64,000 nucleotides of DNA from CAYRAV01 sp964422365 (GTDB lineage Bacteria > Bacillota > Clostridia > Lachnospirales > Lachnospiraceae), in the NCBI GenBank assembly GCA_964422365.1, contig CAYRAV010000004.1:28753-92752 (forward strand), written 5' to 3'. Each line of letters starts with the position of its first letter. The first letter of the stretch is position 1. This document shows positions 52,874 to 62,517 of the stretch, one piece after another. The position numbers and the translations under genes are program-made. The notes below the pieces were generated by a model. The model was not told the origin of the DNA. It ran no database searches and saw only the letters and a program-made list of their open reading frames with translations.

Positions 52874-53158
52874 TCATTGTTTCACGAATAAGTCAATCGA
52901 AAAAAATAAAATTATGCCTATTTGCACAAGTACTATCACAGGCATTCCAATCACAAATTTCTTATGCTTTGTTTTATGTCTGAAATGATACATTCCTGCA
53001 ATACTTCCAATGCTTCCACCTAAGGCAGCAATCACAAATAATGTCTTTTCTGGTATCCTCCATCTTCTCTTTTTTGCTTTTTGCTTATCCATCCACATAG
53101 AACCATATCCTGCTATATTTAATATAAGCAAATAGACAATTCCTATCTTCCAATACAC
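52874..53158 (-). CDS. DUF1294 membrane protein
   Basis: 94 residues. GTG start at 53158, with AGGAG of its ribosome site inside the tail of aspS. Hydrophobic segments at about 4-20, 40-58 and 70-89; between them the family motif MDKQKAKKRRWRIPEKTL and GGSIGSIAGMYHFRHKTKH, diagnostic for DUF1294. Function unknown. It is probably cotranscribed with aspS. Confidence 0.88.
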   Translation of the reverse strand: MYWKIGIVYLLILNIAGYGSMWMDKQKAKKRRWRIPEKTLFVIAALGGSIGSIAGMYHFRHKTKHKKFVIGMPVIVLVQIGIILFFSIDLFVKQ

Positions 53159-53167
53159 TTTTGTCTC

Positions 53168-54985
53168 CTATTCATTACAATCATCTGCAATGCTTGTCTC
53201 TTCTGCCTTTGTTACTGTTATATACAATTCTTCTAATTGTTTCTCATCTACTAAATATGGTGCTTTTGACAACAGGCAGGAGGCATCTTTTGTCTTAGGA
53301 AACGCAATAACATCACGTATACTGTCTTGTTGTGCCATTAACATTACCATACGGTCTAATCCATATGCAAGTCCTGCGTGCGGAGGCACACCATATTGAA
53401 ATGCTTCTAATAAAAATCCAAATCTGTTATAAGCCTCTTCTTTTGTAAATCCTAATGCTTGAAACATTCTTTCCTGAATGTCATTTTGATGAATACGGAC
53501 AGAACCCCCACCTATTTCTGTACCATTTAAAACAATATCATATGCTTTGGCACGTACTTTCCCTGGTTCTGTTTCAAGCAATGGCAAATCCTCATCCATA
53601 GGCATTGTAAACGGATGATGCATTGCCACATATCTTCCTTCTTCCTCTGAATATTCAAGCAATGGAAATTCTGTTACCCACAGAAATTGATACTCATTTT
53701 TATCTAATAAATCCATCTGTTTTGCCAGTTCAAGACGAAGTGCACCAAGTACATCCCATACAACTTTATTTTTGTCTGCTGCAAATAATAATAAATCACC
53801 TGCTTCACCATCTAGTGCTGCAACAATCTCTTTTAACTCTTCTTCTTTCATAAATTTTGCAAAAGAAGATTTATATGTGCCATCCTCATTGACCACAAGA
53901 TATGCGAGTCCTTTTGCACCATAGTCTTTTGCAAACTCTGCCAAAGCATCTATTTTCTTTCTTGGCATACTGCCTTGTCCTTTGGCATTAATACCTCTTA
54001 CACTTCCGCCATTCTCCAAAGCTCCTTTAAATACGCCGAATTCACAATTCTCTACCACTTTGGAAATATCTTTTAACTCCATTCCAAAACGAATATCCGG
54101 TTTATCAGAACCAAAACGGTCCATTGCTTCCTGCCATGTCATACGCTGAATCGGAAGTTCGATATCTACATGAATGGTTTCTTTAAATAACTTCTGTAAC
54201 AAACGTTCATTCACATCTATGACATCATCTACATCCACAAAAGAAAGTTCCATGTCTATCTGCGTAAATTCAGGCTGCCTGTCTGCTCTCAAATCTTCAT
54301 CTCTAAAACATCTTGCAATCTGGAAATATCTGTCATACCCCGAACACATCAGCAGCTGTTTGAAAATCTGTGGTGACTGTGGCAACGCATAAAACTTTCC
54401 TGCATGAATACGGCTTGGCACCAAATATTCTCTTGCACCTTCTGGTGTACTTTTTGTTAACATTGGGGTTTCAATTTCCAAAAATCCTTCTTCCACCATA
54501 AACTGTCTTGTTAATGTCGTTATCTGGCTTCTTAACATTAAATTTCTCTGTAAATCCGGTCTTCTAAGATCCAGATATCTGTATTTTAAACGAAGATCTT
54601 CTTTCGTTTTACTGTTCTCTTCCACTGGGAACGGAGGTGTCTGTGCTTCTGATAAAATTCTAATATCACTTGCAACCACTTCAATGTCACCTGTTTTTAA
54701 GTTGTTGTTCACTGCGCCAGCTCTTTTTGTAACAGTACCTGTAATTGCTGCTACAAATTCACTTCTTAGTTTTTCTGCTTTGGCAAATGCTTCTGTTCCG
54801 CATTTGCTTTCTTCAAAAATAATTTGCAGAATTCCGGAACGGTCACGCAAATCTACAAAAATAATTCCACCTTTATTTCTGCTTTTCTGCACCCACCCCA
54901 TAACAGTTACTGTTTCATTTTCATTCGCAATTGATACTTCTGTACATCGATGGCTTCTGTGTAAGCCCAGCATGGATTCTGCCAT
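53168..54985 (-). CDS. aspS: Aspartyl-tRNA synthetase
   Basis: 605 residues, bacterial-type length. Anticodon-binding OB fold (VTVMGWVQKSRNKGGIIFVD), class II core with FLEIETPMLTKSTPEGAREY, RCFRDEDLRADRQPEFTQID (motif 2), GAD insertion (280-420) and motif 3 GLAYGLDRMVMLM. Charges tRNA-Asp. AGGAGG precedes ATG. It begins 21 bp after hisS. Confidence 0.97.
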   Translation of the reverse strand: MAESMLGLHRSHRCTEVSIANENETVTVMGWVQKSRNKGGIIFVDLRDRSGILQIIFEESKCGTEAFAKAEKLRSEFVAAITGTVTKRAGAVNNNLKTGDIEVVASDIRILSEAQTPPFPVEENSKTKEDLRLKYRYLDLRRPDLQRNLMLRSQITTLTRQFMVEEGFLEIETPMLTKSTPEGAREYLVPSRIHAGKFYALPQSPQIFKQLLMCSGYDRYFQIARCFRDEDLRADRQPEFTQIDMELSFVDVDDVIDVNERLLQKLFKETIHVDIELPIQRMTWQEAMDRFGSDKPDIRFGMELKDISKVVENCEFGVFKGALENGGSVRGINAKGQGSMPRKKIDALAEFAKDYGAKGLAYLVVNEDGTYKSSFAKFMKEEELKEIVAALDGEAGDLLLFAADKNKVVWDVLGALRLELAKQMDLLDKNEYQFLWVTEFPLLEYSEEEGRYVAMHHPFTMPMDEDLPLLETEPGKVRAKAYDIVLNGTEIGGGSVRIHQNDIQERMFQALGFTKEEAYNRFGFLLEAFQYGVPPHAGLAYGLDRMVMLMAQQDSIRDVIAFPKTKDASCLLSKAPYLVDEKQLEELYITVTKAEETSIADDCNE

Positions 54986-55006
54986 TTTCCTTTTTCCTCC
55001 TAATTC

Positions 55007-56257
55007 CTATTTCTCTAAAAAATAATCTGCTATATTATTAAAATCAAGCTCTACCTGTTCATGAGTTTCCATATTTTTTACAACTGCTTTTTGTTTCTCT
55101 AACTCATCTGATCCAAGAATAATGGTGTGTTTTGCACCTATTTTATTGGCATACTTCATCTGTGCTTTTGCACTTCTGTCCATATAGTCTGTTTCCACAA
55201 CAACACCCTGGCTTCTCAACTGATTTACCAATGCATAAGCCTTTGCTTTTGCATCTTTTCCTAAAATTCCCACATATAATTCCACTGCAGGTGCTTTTTC
55301 TAACTCTACACCTTCTCTTTCAAGGAAATAGAGAATACGTTCAATTCCCATTCCGAAACCAACAGAAGGAATATCCTGTTTTTCATCTATCTCATGAACA
55401 AGATTGTCATATCTGCCCCCGCCGCATAATGTGAAGCCTTCTTCATTCACAAACTCAAATACAGTCTTTGTATAATAATCCAGTCCTCTTACAATTCCTG
55501 TGTCAATCTCATATGGAATACTTAATTCAGTTAACAATTGCTGTAGTTCTTCAAAATGGTTCTTACAGTCCTCATCCAAATAATCAATCGTACGTGGTGC
55601 CTTTTCTACTACTTCTTTACAAGATGGTACTTTACAGTCAATCACACGCAATGGATTTTTTAACATTCTATCTTTACATGTTTCGCAAAGTTTATCTTCA
55701 TGCTGTTTTAAATACGCAAGCAATGCTGTATTATATTTTTCACGACAGTTCGGACATCCAATGCTGTTAATATGTAACACCGCATTTTTCAATCCGATTT
55801 CTTTGATAAAAGCAGTAACCAGACTAATCAGTTCCACTTCTGCCAGAGGGCTTTTGGCCCCGACAAATTCTACACCAAACTGATGATGCTGTCTTAAACG
55901 TCCGCTTTGAGGCTGTTCATAACGAAATGCCGGTGTCACATAAAATAATTTCACAGGCTGGCTTTCAGCATACATGCTGTTTTCCAAATAAGCACGAATG
56001 GCTCCTGCTGTTCCTTCCGGTTTTAAAGTAATACTTCTATCACCCTTATCTGTAAAAGTATACATTTCCTTCTGTACTACATCGGTAGTTTCCCCAACCC
56101 CCCTCTGAAATAATACAGTATGTTCGAAAACAGGTGTACTGATTTCTTTGATATGATAAGCTTTACAAAGTTTTCTTGCAATTGTCTCAACAACTGTTCT
56201 CTTTTGCATGCTTTCTCCATACCAGTCCTGCGTTCCTTTTGGTTTCTGTGTAATCAC
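55007..56257 (-). CDS. hisS: Histidyl-tRNA synthetase
   Basis: 416 residues. GTG start at 56257 with CAGGAGG 7 nt upstream. Class II core: KGTQDWYGESMQKR, LKPEGTAGAIRAYLE, FRYEQPQSGRLRQHHQFGVE, and GLDYYTKTVFEF plus GGGRYDNLV for His recognition; C-terminal anticodon-binding domain from about 325. No HisZ-type loss of residues. Pairs with aspS, the usual Firmicute arrangement. Confidence 0.97.
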   Translation of the reverse strand: MITQKPKGTQDWYGESMQKRTVVETIARKLCKAYHIKEISTPVFEHTVLFQRGVGETTDVVQKEMYTFTDKGDRSITLKPEGTAGAIRAYLENSMYAESQPVKLFYVTPAFRYEQPQSGRLRQHHQFGVEFVGAKSPLAEVELISLVTAFIKEIGLKNAVLHINSIGCPNCREKYNTALLAYLKQHEDKLCETCKDRMLKNPLRVIDCKVPSCKEVVEKAPRTIDYLDEDCKNHFEELQQLLTELSIPYEIDTGIVRGLDYYTKTVFEFVNEEGFTLCGGGRYDNLVHEIDEKQDIPSVGFGMGIERILYFLEREGVELEKAPAVELYVGILGKDAKAKAYALVNQLRSQGVVVETDYMDRSAKAQMKYANKIGAKHTIILGSDELEKQKAVVKNMETHEQVELDFNNIADYFLEK

Positions 56258-56275
56258 TCTATTACCTCCTGAATA

Positions 56276-56953
56276 TTATATTTGCAATAATTCTGCTGTT
56301 TCCTTTTCTGCTAATAATGTCTTAATCTGATTCATTAATTCATTCTTATCTATTTCCTGATCCATATACATATATTCCTGTGAATATACCACTCTTAACA
56401 ATGCCATAAAACAATGTAAATCAAAATTCTTCACTTCATCAATCATAACCTGAAGTGCAGTATCTGTATCTAATGCAGAACGATAAGAACGATCTGATGT
56501 CAATGCTACAAAAATATCACAGGTACGCAGTATTCTTGCAGCAAGAGGAATCTCTTCTCCTTTTAAGTTATCTGGATAACCACTTCCATCATAATTTTCA
56601 TGATGATGATAAATAGCTTCTAATGCAAATAACGAAACAATATTTTTCTTCCTTAAAATTTCATAACTATATGCAGAGTGTTTTTTCATGTACTTCATCC
56701 CTTCAATCTGAAGTGATTTTCCCTGATTCTGATATAAAACCCGACGCATCTTAATCTTTCCAATATCATGCAGCAAACCCGCCATTGCAATTTCATTACA
56801 AAAGTCTTCCCCTTCATCCATCTCTTTGGCTACAAGTACTGCCATATTACTTACAAGCATACCATGACAAATGGCATCAGCAAGTTCTTCATTAATAGCC
56901 TGCTCCAATTCATCTACATAACCCCATCCTTTTCTATCATATACATCTTCCAT
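56276..56953 (-). CDS. HD-GYP domain protein
   Basis: 225 residues. HD motif in AGLLHDIGKIKM, later metal His in KKHSAYSYEIL and YHHHENYDGSGYP, the GYP signature, then ARILRTCDIFVALTSDRSYR. HD-GYP domains hydrolyse c-di-GMP or related messengers. No receiver or sensor domain is attached. It sits 18 bp ahead of hisS, so it rides in the tRNA-synthetase transcript. AAAGGAG before ATG. Confidence 0.9.
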   Translation of the reverse strand: MEDVYDRKGWGYVDELEQAINEELADAICHGMLVSNMAVLVAKEMDEGEDFCNEIAMAGLLHDIGKIKMRRVLYQNQGKSLQIEGMKYMKKHSAYSYEILRKKNIVSLFALEAIYHHHENYDGSGYPDNLKGEEIPLAARILRTCDIFVALTSDRSYRSALDTDTALQVMIDEVKNFDLHCFMALLRVVYSQEYMYMDQEIDKNELMNQIKTLLAEKETAELLQI

Positions 56954-57095
56954 GGCAACTCCTTTCCATAGATTTTCACGATCTATTACAAACTAATGAT
57001 ATCAAACTATGAGCCTGTTTCTTACAAAATTCTATTCCTGTGCACCATATCGTTTATGATACAGATTCCTATTTGTTACAGATTAACTTTACTAT

Positions 57096-58583
57096 TTACA
57101 TCTGGAAGAAACTTCTTTTTCGTTCTATCATTTCATCAATACGTTCTACATATTCTTTTAAACTTTTTACATTTTCAATTCGTTCTAATTGTTTCCCGTT
57201 CGAAAACATTACTTTTGTAGAAGCACCTGCCCCTAATGCCAATATGGTCTGCTTTTCTTCCATAATCAAAATATTGTAAATTCCCTCATATCCCTCTTTG
57301 GCATAACCTACATTTTCCTGTATAGAAGTTCCTGCCCCTGTTGTATTCTTCTGCCGATACATATAATACGGGCTATACAGGTTTTCTTCTGCAAATTCCT
57401 GAGCCAAAGCAAGCATGTCTGTTGTATCTCCTAAAGATTCGCTTAAACTTCTTCCATCCGGCATATTTAAATCCGCTGCACGCTTGACTACAAGAGAATG
57501 TACTGTAATACTATCTGGCTTTAAAACCTTAATTCTATTCAGAGTTTCTCTCATATCTTCTAATTTTTCTCCAGGCAGCCCTGCTATCAAATCCATATTA
57601 ATGTTTTTATGTCCGGCTTCCCTTGCCAGATAAAATACCTTTTCCACATCCTCTACTGTGTGGCGCCTTCCAATTAAATCCAGTGTATGCTGCCTCATAG
57701 TCTGTGGATTAATCGAGATTCTTGTAACACCCTGTTCTTTCATTACTTCTAATTTTTCCTTTGTAATGCTGTCTGGCCTTCCTGCCTCCACAGTAAACTC
57801 CTGGACCTGCTTCATCGGAAAACTTTCTTTTACTTTTACAAGCAGCCTTTCTAACTGTTTAGATGTCAGCGTAGTCGGTGTTCCTCCGCCAATATAAACT
57901 GTTGTTAATTTCTTGTCTGTAATACAATTCTTTGCATAAGCAATTTCCCTAAATAATGCCTCTAAATATGGTTCCACCCAGTCTTTGTGCTTTTCTAATG
58001 GATAGGAAGTAAAGGAACAGTACAAACATCTGCTTGGACAGAACGGAATTCCAATATATAAACTATATCCTCTTTTGTAGTCAATCTTGTCTAAAATTTC
58101 TTTTTCTTTCTTTGCAATTGTGTATCCTAATTCTATCTTATCCTTTGCACATAAATATTGTTCCTTTATGTAATCAAAAACTTCCTGTTTTGTTTCTCCT
58201 AAATATAATCGTTCCATAAAAAGTTTACTTGGACGCACCCCTGTCAATGTCCCCCACGGAAGTGCCCTGCCAGTCTTTTCATATAACATCTGATAGAGCA
58301 AACGCTTTAAATCATTTTTATAAAATCTGCGATTATTTTGATTTGTTTTGCACTCTTTCACAGATTCTGTTCGCTGCTCTCTATCCTGTATCTCAATTTC
58401 TATCTTATTTTCTTCATATTCTACAATCAGATAAAAAATAATTTCTTCTGTTGTTTTCTTATTTAAGCTGCTATTGTCTCCGTCTTTTATCTGAACACTG
58501 ATTTTATCCAACGGATAAAATGCTTTACACAATGCCTGAATGTCATATTCAAACATGTTCTCTGATAATTTCACTCTAATCAT
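57096..58583 (-). CDS. hemZ: HemZ-type coproporphyrinogen dehydrogenase-like radical SAM protein
   Basis: 495 residues. N-terminal 165 residues are the HemZ-specific lead (WGTLTGVRPSKLF). Radical SAM cluster motif in GIPFCPSRCLYCSFTSY (CxxxCxxC), SAM-binding YIGGGTPT and VEAGRPDSI, then HSLVVKRAADLN and the HemN-like tail. The family oxidises coproporphyrinogen III without oxygen or takes part in related haem chemistry; which reaction applies in anaerobes is unsettled. 9 bp from the metallo-hydrolase upstream. Confidence 0.88.
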   Translation of the reverse strand: MIRVKLSENMFEYDIQALCKAFYPLDKISVQIKDGDNSSLNKKTTEEIIFYLIVEYEENKIEIEIQDREQRTESVKECKTNQNNRRFYKNDLKRLLYQMLYEKTGRALPWGTLTGVRPSKLFMERLYLGETKQEVFDYIKEQYLCAKDKIELGYTIAKKEKEILDKIDYKRGYSLYIGIPFCPSRCLYCSFTSYPLEKHKDWVEPYLEALFREIAYAKNCITDKKLTTVYIGGGTPTTLTSKQLERLLVKVKESFPMKQVQEFTVEAGRPDSITKEKLEVMKEQGVTRISINPQTMRQHTLDLIGRRHTVEDVEKVFYLAREAGHKNINMDLIAGLPGEKLEDMRETLNRIKVLKPDSITVHSLVVKRAADLNMPDGRSLSESLGDTTDMLALAQEFAEENLYSPYYMYRQKNTTGAGTSIQENVGYAKEGYEGIYNILIMEEKQTILALGAGASTKVMFSNGKQLERIENVKSLKEYVERIDEMIERKRSFFQM

Positions 58584-58591
58584 AATAAGGG

Positions 58592-59233
58592 TTACCTGCC
58601 AAAAAACATATTATTTCTTTTCTCATACCCAATACTTGTACTTGGTCCATGACCAGGAAATACTTTTATATCATCCCCTAACTCCATTAATTTTGTTTGA
58701 ATGGAGTCTAATAACTTTCTTTCATTTCCTGTCGGCAAATCTGTTCTTCCTACCGATTCCATAAAAATGGTATCCCCGCTAAATAACATACCTTCTTCTT
58801 CAAATAAATAACAAACACTTCCTTCTGTGTGTCCTGGTGTATGCAATACTTTAATGCGAAACCCTGCAAGTGTAAAAGTCATATTGTCCTCTAATGTTTC
58901 CTGCAAATCAACCATGTATGGCCTGCGGATATCCTGGGAACAATTCAGCCCTGGGTCTGCAAGCAGTTCTTTCTCTATGCTATGTGCATAAACCTTTACA
59001 TGATACTGTGCAGCGAGTTCATTGACTGCCATAATATGGTCAAAATGTCCATGTGTCAATATGATTCCTCTTACCTGACCATGCATACTTTGAACATTCT
59101 CATTAATCACCTCCGCATTGTCGCCTGGATCTATAATAATTATTTCATTCGTTTCATTATTTGCTGCTATATAGCAATTAGTAGATACCATCCCTACTAC
59201 TACTGCCTTTAATCTCATTTTATTTTCTTCCAT
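58592..59233 (-). CDS. Metallo-beta-lactamase-fold hydrolase, glyoxalase II-like
   Basis: 213 residues from ATG 59233 (MEENKMRLKAVVVG; GAGGTG upstream); ATG six codons later is an alternative. Metal site LTHGHFDHI, later His in HTPGHTEGS, Asp in FSGDTIFM and His in VFPGHGPST. Hydrolyses thioesters such as S-lactoyl conjugates; the substrate is unknown. Lies between relA and hemZ, a frequent Firmicute order. Confidence 0.9.
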   Translation of the reverse strand: MEENKMRLKAVVVGMVSTNCYIAANNETNEIIIIDPGDNAEVINENVQSMHGQVRGIILTHGHFDHIMAVNELAAQYHVKVYAHSIEKELLADPGLNCSQDIRRPYMVDLQETLEDNMTFTLAGFRIKVLHTPGHTEGSVCYLFEEEGMLFSGDTIFMESVGRTDLPTGNERKLLDSIQTKLMELGDDIKVFPGHGPSTSIGYEKRNNMFFGR

Positions 59234-59391
59234 GATGACACCTCTGATTTTATTTGTTTCAAACACACCCCAGTGTACTAAACAACCATACTCAGACAGT
59301 TTTCTCTGTCCATTTTCCTATCCGGCTTCGCTGGTTTCACCCAATGATGCCATATTCCACCGACTCATTCAGCCGCCCTGCCCAAGTTATC

Positions 59392-61698
59392 TTAACTGGA
59401 TGCCCTTTCTATATCAATGACACTTTCCACATTTCTTAACTTTCCTACCAGCATGTGAAGCTGGTCCACTCCATGAATCTCAAATCCAACACTAATCGTG
59501 GCTGTTCCCTGCTTGCTTGTACGGACAGTCATTGACTGAACGTCAATCTGATTTTCTGTAAAGACCTTTGAAATATCCACCAACACACCTGAGCGGTTAT
59601 TTGCATAAATCTTAATCTCTGCCATATACAATTCTTTTTCTGTCTTTATATTTCCCTGATACCACTCTGCATCAATAATGCGTGCCCTGTCTGCTTCCGG
59701 CAGATTCATGATATTAATACAATCTGTTCTATGAATGGATACACCTCGTCCCCTTGTAACAAAACCTAAGATTTCATCTCCAGGTACCGGGCTGCAGCAT
59801 TTTGAAAATCTTACTGCCACATCATGAATACCCTCCACGATAATACCGCTTTTGGATTTCACAACAGCAGGGTTCTTATGCTGCTTACTTTCAGAAACTG
59901 CTTCTAATACTTTATTGTCTGTAATTTCTTTTTTATGTTTCTTGTCATATTCTTCCTGAAGTTTATTGATGACCTGCCCTTCTTTTAAACCTCCATGCCC
60001 AACTGCTGCCAAAACAGAATCCCAATCTCTAAAGCCGTATTTTGCCATACAGACTGCTGTAAATTCGGGTTTAAGCAGTTCACTCAGCTTAATTGATCTT
60101 GTTTTACAATAATTTACCAGTAATTCTTTTCCTTTTATAATATTGTCTTCTTTTAATTGTGTCTTAAACCATTGATTAATTTTATTTTTTGCTTGTGTAC
60201 TCTTTACAACTGCAAGCCAGTCACGGCTTGGCCCCTTTGAATTTTGTGATGTTATAATCTCTACTCTGTCACCATTTTTTAATATAACATCAATCGTTAC
60301 TAATTTTCCATTGACTCTGGCACCTACCATTCTGTTGCCCACTGCACTATGAATACTATATGCAAAATCAATTGGTGTGGAACCTGTTGGCAGATTCTTT
60401 ACATCACCTGAAGGAGTAAAACAATATACACTTTCCGAAAACAAATCCAGATCACTTTTCAACAGTGATAAAAATTCTTTGTTATCTGACATATCACGCT
60501 GCCATTCCAAAATTTGACGCAGCCATGTTAATTTGGCTTCTTCACTGTCATGAGTATTCTTGCCATCCTGTCCTTCTTTATATTTCCAATGGGCAGCTAT
60601 ACCATATTCTGCAGTGCGGTGCATATCATATGTTCTGATTTGTATTTCAAAAGGCTGTCCGCTTGGTCCAATCAAAGTTGTATGAAGAGACTGATACATA
60701 TTCGGCTTTGGCATAGCAATGTAGTCCTTGAAACGTCCCGGTATAGGCTTATACATTTCATGAATCACACCTAATGCTGCATAACAATCCTTTACAGTGT
60801 CTACAATAATCCGTACTGCAAACAAATCATAAATCTGATCCAGTGTTTTGTTCTGGTTTACCATTTTCTTGTAAATACTAAACAAATGCTTCACTCTTCC
60901 ATCTACTCTGCCCACAATACCTGCTGTAGAAATATGATTTGCCACTTGTTTCATGATATCCTTAATAAAAGTTTCTCTGTCTTCTCTTTTTTCTTCTATT
61001 TTTGCTGACAACTCAGCATAGACTTCCGGCTCTAAATAACGGAGAGATAAATCATCTAACTCAATCTTGATTTTAGAAATACCAAGCCGCTGGGCAATTG
61101 GTGCATAGATATCCATTGTTTCTCTTGCTTTTTCCTTCTGTTTCTCCGGGCGCATATACTCTAATGTCCTCATATTATGAAGCCTGTCAGCTAATTTTAT
61201 CAGAATAACCCGAATATCTTTTGCCATTGCCAAAAACATTTTTCTTAAATTTTCTGCCTGAATCTCTACTTTATCTTTAGAATAACTCAATTGTGTCAGT
61301 TTCGTAACTCCGTCCACTAACAAAGAAACCTCTGCACCAAACAATTCTGTAATCTCTTCTGTAGTCAAAACAGTATCTTCCACTACATCATGTAAAAGAC
61401 CTGCTACAATTGTTTCTTTATCAAGTTCTAATTCTGCTAATATAATTGCCACACATATCGGATGGATAATATAGGGTTCTCCTGATTTTCTTTTCTGATC
61501 TTTATGTGCGTTTCTTGCAATATTATATGCTTTCTCTATCAATGTTAAATCTGCAGATGGGTGGTAATCTCTTATCGTTTGAATTAATTCTGTATATAAC
61601 TCTTCTGGAGCTGTAAAATGAGCCGGAGCTGTAATATCAGAACAATGTGCATTACCCACTAATGCTCCATCTTTTGATTCTAATCCACTTTTTTTCAT
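59392..61698 (-). CDS. relA: Bifunctional (p)ppGpp synthetase/hydrolase
   Basis: 768 residues from ATG 61698 (MKKSGLESKDG); the open frame extends to 61743 without a ribosome site. HD hydrolase (VAGLLHDVVEDT, DRLHNMRTLEYM), synthetase (RVDGRVKHLFSIYKKM, DLFAVRIIV), TGS (TPSGDVKNLPTGSTPIDFAY), zinc-finger CCSPVPGDEI and C-terminal ACT domain (NRSGVLVDISKVFTEN). All hydrolase residues are kept, so it is Rel-type, both making and removing ppGpp. Upstream of apt only 98 bp. Confidence 0.95.
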   Translation of the reverse strand: MKKSGLESKDGALVGNAHCSDITAPAHFTAPEELYTELIQTIRDYHPSADLTLIEKAYNIARNAHKDQKRKSGEPYIIHPICVAIILAELELDKETIVAGLLHDVVEDTVLTTEEITELFGAEVSLLVDGVTKLTQLSYSKDKVEIQAENLRKMFLAMAKDIRVILIKLADRLHNMRTLEYMRPEKQKEKARETMDIYAPIAQRLGISKIKIELDDLSLRYLEPEVYAELSAKIEEKREDRETFIKDIMKQVANHISTAGIVGRVDGRVKHLFSIYKKMVNQNKTLDQIYDLFAVRIIVDTVKDCYAALGVIHEMYKPIPGRFKDYIAMPKPNMYQSLHTTLIGPSGQPFEIQIRTYDMHRTAEYGIAAHWKYKEGQDGKNTHDSEEAKLTWLRQILEWQRDMSDNKEFLSLLKSDLDLFSESVYCFTPSGDVKNLPTGSTPIDFAYSIHSAVGNRMVGARVNGKLVTIDVILKNGDRVEIITSQNSKGPSRDWLAVVKSTQAKNKINQWFKTQLKEDNIIKGKELLVNYCKTRSIKLSELLKPEFTAVCMAKYGFRDWDSVLAAVGHGGLKEGQVINKLQEEYDKKHKKEITDNKVLEAVSESKQHKNPAVVKSKSGIIVEGIHDVAVRFSKCCSPVPGDEILGFVTRGRGVSIHRTDCINIMNLPEADRARIIDAEWYQGNIKTEKELYMAEIKIYANNRSGVLVDISKVFTENQIDVQSMTVRTSKQGTATISVGFEIHGVDQLHMLVGKLRNVESVIDIERASS

Positions 61699-61795
61699 CA
61701 AAAACCACCACCTAAGACATTTTTTTCTAATAAGAAACGACACCTTTTCTTAAAAATCATTATAATGTTTCTATTTATAAAAGTCAATAAAAGTA

Positions 61796-62320
61796 CTATT
61801 TTCCCTCATATTTTATCAAAGAAGCCACCTGATACCCGTTTAGTTTTTCCCTGCCTTTCAAGCCTTCTAACTCCATCAGATATACAATCTTTACAACTAT
61901 TCCCCCAAGCTCTTCTATCAATTGAATCATCGCTTCTGTTGTTCCCCCTGTTGCAATCAGATCATCTACAATCACCACCTTCTGACCTGGTTTAACGGCA
62001 TCTTTATGCATCTCAATTACGGTTGTTCCGTATTCTAAAGAATACTCTTTCTGCACTGTTTCACATGGAAGTTTTCCTTTTTTCCTGACTAAAATAAATG
62101 GTTTATGAAGATTATAAGCAAGAGGCATTCCAAAAATAAATCCCCTAGATTCCGGTCCTGCAATCAAATCAAACTCCACATCTTCTAATTCTTTCTGCAT
62201 TCCATCAATTGCCAGCTGCAATCCATCTGCATCCTGTAATACACTTGTCACATCCCTGAACATAATACCCTGTTTAGGGAAATCCGGTATTGTTCTTACA
62301 TAATTTTCTAATTTCTTCAT
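61796..62320 (-). CDS. apt: Adenine phosphoribosyltransferase
   Basis: 174 residues from ATG 62320 (MKKLENYVRTIPDFPK), AAAGGA upstream; the earlier ATG at 62344 is rejected. IMFRDVTSVL, AGPESRGFIFG and the PRPP-binding loop VVIVDDLIATGGTTEA are all as in the family. Salvages adenine to AMP. The apt-relA pair is conserved in Firmicutes. Confidence 0.97.
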   Translation of the reverse strand: MKKLENYVRTIPDFPKQGIMFRDVTSVLQDADGLQLAIDGMQKELEDVEFDLIAGPESRGFIFGMPLAYNLHKPFILVRKKGKLPCETVQKEYSLEYGTTVIEMHKDAVKPGQKVVIVDDLIATGGTTEAMIQLIEELGGIVVKIVYLMELEGLKGREKLNGYQVASLIKYEGK

Positions 62321-62517
62321 ATTGTTTTCCTTTCTAAATAGCAAAAGTATAAATTGTATCTTTTTACATTTTTTCTTTCATATTTTTCTTATTATGCACT
62401 GTTTATCTATTATTTCTAACCTGTTTATTCTATTATAACAAGTTCTCTTTTGATACACAACCCTATCATTTCTACAATCTTCCATTATATGTAACAGTCA
62501 GGTGTCAAAGGCACTCT